Source of the DNA: Bacillota bacterium
GTDB taxonomy: Bacteria; Bacillota; Clostridia; Acetivibrionales; DTU013
Length of the DNA: 64,000 nt
Assembly (NCBI GenBank): GCA_023412915.1
Contig: JAEZRE010000017.1
Span: forward strand, 1 to 64,000
Direction: 5' to 3'
How positions within the stretch are numbered: position 1 is the stretch's first letter; each line of letters opens with the position of its first letter. This document shows positions 60,319 through 64,000 of the stretch, in pieces. The position numbers and the translations under genes are program-made. The notes under the pieces were generated by a model that saw nothing but the letters and a program-made list of their open reading frames with translations, did no database searches and had not been told where the DNA came from.

Positions 60319-61410
60319 CTATATAAGGCCTTCCAGATATTCTACGATATCCCTGGCTTTTGTCGGACAGCCTTTAACACATTTATCAAATCCTGAAGTA
60401 CATGCACCGATACCTAACCCATCGTACTGCTTATTTTTAAAACTCTGACCTATGTACAGTTTACCTTTTAATTTATTCAAAAGACCTTTTTCATCCAGCC
60501 TTTCCAGTGCATAAATAAGGCTTCCGTAGCAAGCTGAGCAAGCACTGTCCTCGACAATTAGCCTTGATAACTCCTGAACTCTTCTTGAAGGTTTTAACTT
60601 TCTTGTTCCATTATCTTTATTCAATTCAATAATATCAGCATTTACCAAGTCAGTAGTACCTGCCCCGATGCCTTCAGCCATAGCAATATACGGAACGTCC
60701 TCAATACTAAAGCCCATTAAATGAGCCGCATATGTGTCTATCAGCACAGGGTCCTTTCCTGCGATTATCCTGTTCATCTGGACCGGATTACCGCCTTCTT
60801 CAAAGTTGAGGTCACCATTCATACCATCAACAATTATGAGACTTTGTTTTATAAGCTTGTTCAAATATGCTATGGGTTTATGTAAACCCATGGTGTGAAA
60901 TTTCCTTTTCTCTGAATCGGGTATACAGCCTTTCATATTTTTTAAAGCGCAAGTCATGTTAGTCTGGCAGTGTCCTTTGAGGACTGGTATGTTTATTAAG
61001 TAATCAACCTTTGAAACATAATCGCAAATGTTTATCCTCAAACCATTTATTTCATATTCCTTATATTTATCTTTTTGAAGATCAATAAGGGGAATATTAT
61101 ATTTCTTGGACAAATTCTCATATCCGCATACTTTAAAGGCTTCTGATGTCCTATCCCCGACCCAGGAGCCTTCCATAATTACTATTTTATCTCGCCCTTT
61201 CGATTTTAAATATTCGATGAGCCCTGCCACTATTTCGGGCGAGGTTGTTGCACCTGAGCTCGAAGGTTTTGCTACAACGAGATTTGGTTTTATTCCAATA
61301 AGTGCGCTTTTATCTATTTCTTCTTCAGGTTTTATAACTTCAAGTAACTCTTTTACCATTTGCTTGGGATTATCTCCATAAATAATGCGTATCCCATCTC
61401 TACCAATCAT
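60319..61410 (-). CDS. DUF362 domain-containing protein
   Basis: 363 residues from ATG 61410 (MIGRDGIRIIYG), preceded by GGAG at suitable distance; an in-frame start 22 residues earlier lacks a ribosome site. The DUF362 core includes LIGIKPNLVVAKPSSSGATTSPEIV, VIMEGSWVGDR, YLINIPVLKGHCQTNMTCALKNMKGC and IIVDGMNG. The C-terminal part has cysteines in DSACSACYG and GACTSGFDKCVKGCP, a possible iron-sulfur site. DUF362 proteins are redox-associated and common in anaerobes. It stands alone on the minus strand with no clear partner. Confidence 0.88.
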   Translation of the reverse strand: MIGRDGIRIIYGDNPKQMVKELLEVIKPEEEIDKSALIGIKPNLVVAKPSSSGATTSPEIVAGLIEYLKSKGRDKIVIMEGSWVGDRTSEAFKVCGYENLSKKYNIPLIDLQKDKYKEYEINGLRINICDYVSKVDYLINIPVLKGHCQTNMTCALKNMKGCIPDSEKRKFHTMGLHKPIAYLNKLIKQSLIIVDGMNGDLNFEEGGNPVQMNRIIAGKDPVLIDTYAAHLMGFSIEDVPYIAMAEGIGAGTTDLVNADIIELNKDNGTRKLKPSRRVQELSRLIVEDSACSACYGSLIYALERLDEKGLLNKLKGKLYIGQSFKNKQYDGLGIGACTSGFDKCVKGCPTKARDIVEYLEGLI

Positions 61411-61555
61411 GTATATCAGCTCCTTCATTTGTTGTATAGAATTATCTCTCCTGATATGAAAAATGTCAAATTGCACTACTTGTAATCATCTCTGTATAAA
61501 GCGTAATTCAGTTTTTACTTTACCATCACAGTTATTGGTGTTGCGAGGTTTCTCA

Positions 61556-61828
61556 TTACTTAATAAAGGTCTTTCCAGGTTCACGCTTCAATTCTGGAAA
61601 GCTCCCCAAGGTTTGCTTTCTGATCTCCTGCAATACCACCTCCCCTGCCAGCCCAGGAAGCATGAGATCAAGCAATACCAAATCAATTTTATTATTAAAA
61701 ACCATCAATGCTTCAGTACCTGAGTAAACTGGTCTTGCATTATATCCGTTCTGTTTAAGAAAGTCACAAATCATATTACTTATATCACTATCATCTTCTA
61801 TAACCAATATTGATAGTCTATTATTCAT
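61556..61828 (-). pseudogene. Truncated response-regulator receiver domain
   Basis: 90 residues starting at ATG 61828. Residues 1-72 are a good REC half-domain: LVIEDDSDISN, phosphoacceptor Asp in LVLLDLMLPG (about 54), EEVLQEIRKQ-like GEVVLQEIRKQ. After that the family would continue with the Thr/Ser and Lys switch segments and a winged helix, but the sequence changes to TLGSFPELKREPGKTFIK and stops. The output domain is absent, so it is a deletion relic. AGGATC precedes the ATG, so a product could still be made. Confidence 0.75.
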
Positions 61829-61840
61829 TTGATCCTACAC

Positions 61841-62094
61841 CTACCTGAATTTATTTATATAGTTTTTCCCATCTTCTATTACCTTGTGTATTTTCTGCTT
61901 TCTGTCGTCTGTAAGTTCACCAAGTTCAGCTTAATACTCAATACCAGCATCTGTAGCGACTGCTGTAATTCGGAATAACCCACAAAGGCATCTGTATCGG
62001 ATGGTCCGGTGTTCCATCGTTTTCTTTATCAATAACCCATGCAAAATAGGTTTTACGCCATAGCCTCAACCCAACAACACTCTTAAACCGGGGC
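61841..62094 (-). pseudogene. Frameshifted remnant of a small unidentified gene
   Basis: Minus-strand 62094 onwards encodes SVVGLRLWRKTYFAWVIDKE ... MPFVGYSELQQ. In another frame the adjoining DNA encodes DAGIEY, a TAA, then AELGELTDDRKQKIHKVIED and NYINKF before TAG at 61841. The two fragments look like the front and back of one protein separated by a frameshift and a nonsense codon. No start codon or ribosome site remains. Confidence 0.5.
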
Positions 62095-62188
62095 TACTTT
62101 TGAACGATAAGAAAAATAAGGTTTCCATCATTCGGTAATTATTACCGAAAGTCTGAAAACCTCTGATTTCAAGCTATTTACATCCTAT

Positions 62189-63742
62189 TTATTTATCTTG
62201 GCGTGACATCAATACTACCGTCTCCACGTGTCCCGTCCACGGGAACATGTCCACGGGCTGGGCTTCAACGGCCTTGTAGCTACGGCTGTCGAGGTGTTTC
62301 AGGTCGCGCGCCAGGGTGGCCGGATTGCAGGAGACATAGACGATCCTTTCGGGTTGCATTTCGGCAAGTAAAGACAGAAGGGATTCCTCGCAGCCCTTCC
62401 TGGGAGGATCCAGCACGACGACGTCGGCTCTGACGCCCCTGCTGTAAAGCTCAGGCACGACCTTTTCAGCCTCGCCCGCAATAAATTCGGTGTTTTTAAT
62501 TCCATTCAGCGAGGCGTTTTTGCGCGCATCATCTATGGCGGCTTCCACGACTTCAACTCCGTAGACCTTGCGGGCCTTGTCCGACAGGAAAAGCGAAATG
62601 GTTCCTATGCCGCAGTAGAGGTCGAATACGGTTTCCGAGCCGGTGAGTCCCGCATATTCGAGGGCTTTGGAGTAAAGTACTTCGGTTTGCACGGGATTGA
62701 CCTGGAAAAACGAATGCGGCGAGATCATAAAGCTGTATTTACCGATCGAATCGGTAATGGTTTCGCTGCCATAGAGCAGTATGTTTTCCGTTCCGAGTAT
62801 GACATTGGTTCTTTCTTTGTTTATGTTCAGGTAGATGCTTTTTACGGCAGGCGAGCGAGTACCATGTACGATATTGGCTTCTGCAGTATTCGCGGCATCA
62901 ATAACCGTCGTATCCGGTGACTCCGGCTTAGCCGGTGTATTCGATGAATCCGGTTTATCCTGCGTTTTAGGCGCGTTTATTATACCCCCGCTCACCGCGG
63001 CATCCGTTTTACTCCCCCATCCTTGCGTCAGGTCGGCCCCGGTCAGCCTTTTTACCAGCTCCTCCGCGGCGCCGCCGGGCAGCGCCCCGCCATTGACGAC
63101 AAGCACGACCATAACCTCGCCCGTATGAAAACCGACGCGTGTGACAATATGGCGAATCAGACCTTTTCCCGTTGCTTCATTATAAACCGGTATACGCTTG
63201 TCGATAATAAACTGCCTGACGATCATTCGAATGCTGTTGCTGACGGTATCCTGTATGCCGCACTCTTCCGAATCGATGACATCATGCGAACGGGCGGCAT
63301 AGAAGCCTGTGACGATGTTTTCGCCCGACACGGCCACGGGATATTGCGCCTTGTTCCTGTAATTCAAGGGATTGCTCATTCCGAGGGTATCATGTACGAG
63401 GACATCCTTCAGACCACCCAGCCGCTCCAGATTATCCCGGACCAGCTTCGTCTTGAAGGCAAGCTGCGCGCCATAATCCATATGCTGCAGGCTGCAGCCT
63501 CCGCAGCGCTTGTATTCGCTGCAGAAGGGCTCTATCCTTGCAGGCGAGGGATTAATTATGGAAATCAGCTTACCGACGGCATAGGTCTTATTTAACTTGA
63601 TTATCCTGATCTGTGCACGCTCGCCTTCTATAACACCGTCCGTAAAAACAGCCAGGCCGTCGATCCTGCCCACGCCTTGCCCTTCGTGCGTCATTCCTGT
63701 TATATCTATCTCATAATTTTTGTTTTTTTCAACGATTGACAT
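62189..63742 (-). CDS. rlmD: 23S rRNA (uracil-C5)-methyltransferase, RlmD/RumA family
   Basis: 517 residues from ATG 63742 (MSIVEKNKN), eight bases after AGGTGG. TRAM domain at 1-60 (GMTHEGQGVGRIDG), Cys motif CSEYKRCGGCSLQH plus EECGIQ (iron-sulfur ligands), SAM motif VFDLYCGIGTISLFLS, DPPRKGC (about 447) and nucleophile Cys in YVSCNPATLARDLKH (about 475). Methylates a uracil in 23S rRNA with SAM. An insertion of about 60 residues rich in Pro, Asp, Ser and Ala (about 245-305) interrupts the fold after GGAAEELVKRLTG; the family normally lacks it. Confidence 0.93.
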   Translation of the reverse strand: MSIVEKNKNYEIDITGMTHEGQGVGRIDGLAVFTDGVIEGERAQIRIIKLNKTYAVGKLISIINPSPARIEPFCSEYKRCGGCSLQHMDYGAQLAFKTKLVRDNLERLGGLKDVLVHDTLGMSNPLNYRNKAQYPVAVSGENIVTGFYAARSHDVIDSEECGIQDTVSNSIRMIVRQFIIDKRIPVYNEATGKGLIRHIVTRVGFHTGEVMVVLVVNGGALPGGAAEELVKRLTGADLTQGWGSKTDAAVSGGIINAPKTQDKPDSSNTPAKPESPDTTVIDAANTAEANIVHGTRSPAVKSIYLNINKERTNVILGTENILLYGSETITDSIGKYSFMISPHSFFQVNPVQTEVLYSKALEYAGLTGSETVFDLYCGIGTISLFLSDKARKVYGVEVVEAAIDDARKNASLNGIKNTEFIAGEAEKVVPELYSRGVRADVVVLDPPRKGCEESLLSLLAEMQPERIVYVSCNPATLARDLKHLDSRSYKAVEAQPVDMFPWTGHVETVVLMSRQDK

Positions 63743-63821
63743 TTGAGTAACCACCTAACATTAATTTGCTTGATTAATTTCATTAAAATACATAGCAATC
63801 ATCATATCCCGGGCGATAAGC

Positions 63822-63848
63822 AAAAAAATTGCCCCAGATCCGAGGGGC
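63822..63848 (-). terminator. Rho-independent terminator of the right-edge gene
   Basis: Minus-strand GCCCC (63848-63844) pairs with GGGGC (63835-63831), followed by AATTTTTTT. It is 38 bases beyond the stop of the partial gene at the right edge. Confidence 0.8.
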
Positions 63849-63885
63849 AGCACAATATATCAGATAGAATCAGTATGCCATATGG

Positions 63886-64000
63886 TTATTGTTCCATATT
63901 CAACCAATTATATTCATTCTTCGGGAAATATGTACCCGTTAACGACACATTTATGCATTGAGGCATGTGGCTTGGCCAACCGCCAATTCTCATTCGGCCC
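63886..64000 (-). CDS. C-terminal end of an unidentified gene (runs off right edge)
   Basis: The minus-strand frame entering at the right edge is open to TAA at 63886-63888: GRMRIGGWPSHMPQCINVSL then TGTYFPKNEYNWLNMEQ. A good terminator 38 bases downstream supports a real transcript end. Only 37 residues are visible and no family is recognised. Confidence 0.55.
   Translation of the reverse strand, partial: GRMRIGGWPSHMPQCINVSLTGTYFPKNEYNWLNMEQ

Overview
The window reads as chromosomal DNA of a low-to-moderate GC, Gram-positive anaerobe of the Clostridia (Bacillota) that degrades plant or fungal polysaccharides. This is inferred from S-layer-homology (SLH) surface proteins, strong GGAGG ribosome sites with frequent TTG/GTG starts, YesM/YesN two-component pairs, LplB/YtcP/LipO-type sugar ABC transporters, several glycoside hydrolases, a DUF362 protein and a desulfoferrodoxin-like domain. 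No tRNA, rRNA, CRISPR array or intact insertion sequence was found. Most genes are on the minus strand.

Layout. 1-2.6 kb: the start of a large secreted surface protein (runs off the left edge) whose leader holds a group II intron-like RNA (domain V recognisable) and an upstream terminator. 2.6-7.8 kb: two TetR modules, one with a small membrane protein and matching palindromic operators, one with a LolD/MacB-type ABC exporter and twin operators around its promoter. 7.9-13.6 kb: a 1867-residue SLH-anchored protein with two virginiamycin-lyase-like propellers and InlB-type repeats. 13.8-16.8 kb: a divergent membrane sensor kinase and a REC-wHTH-BTAD regulator. 16.8-21.5 kb: two MFS transporters, the second carrying a very large extracytoplasmic coiled-coil and decapeptide-repeat insert, with its own TetR. 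21.6-27.3 kb: flavodoxin, SDR, GH42, aldo/keto reductase and nitroreductase genes. 27.4-30.8 kb: an AraC regulator divergent from a cytoplasmic GH5 and a lipoprotein GH16, a small beta-glucan unit.

31-45 kb is an arabinoxylan/arabinan-type utilisation locus, all minus strand: GH51 enzyme, LplB and YtcP permeases, LipO-type binding protein, second GH51, a DUF6171 zinc-ribbon protein, then YesM kinase, YesN regulator, a second binding protein without its own permeases, and a CE7 acetyl esterase. The esterases and arabinofuranosidases would remove side chains, the ABC system would import oligosaccharides, and YesMN would sense them. 45-50 kb: lipoprotein, OmpR/HisKA two-component system and RecQ helicase. 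50.5-57 kb: a patch of small stress/drug-response regulators (TetR, AraC-GyrI, TetR-nitroreductase, XRE-desulfoferrodoxin) with enzyme partners. 57-60 kb: a compact operon of a GIY-YIG-like protein, a DUF6530-like protein and a fused MoxR-type AAA+/VWA protein, the best candidate for an uncharacterised system. 60-64 kb: a DUF362 protein, broken genes, RlmD and the tail of one more gene.

The window also has several gene relics: two differently deleted DUF2200 relics 12.6 kb apart, a PEP-utilising-enzyme tail, a truncated response regulator and a frameshifted small gene.
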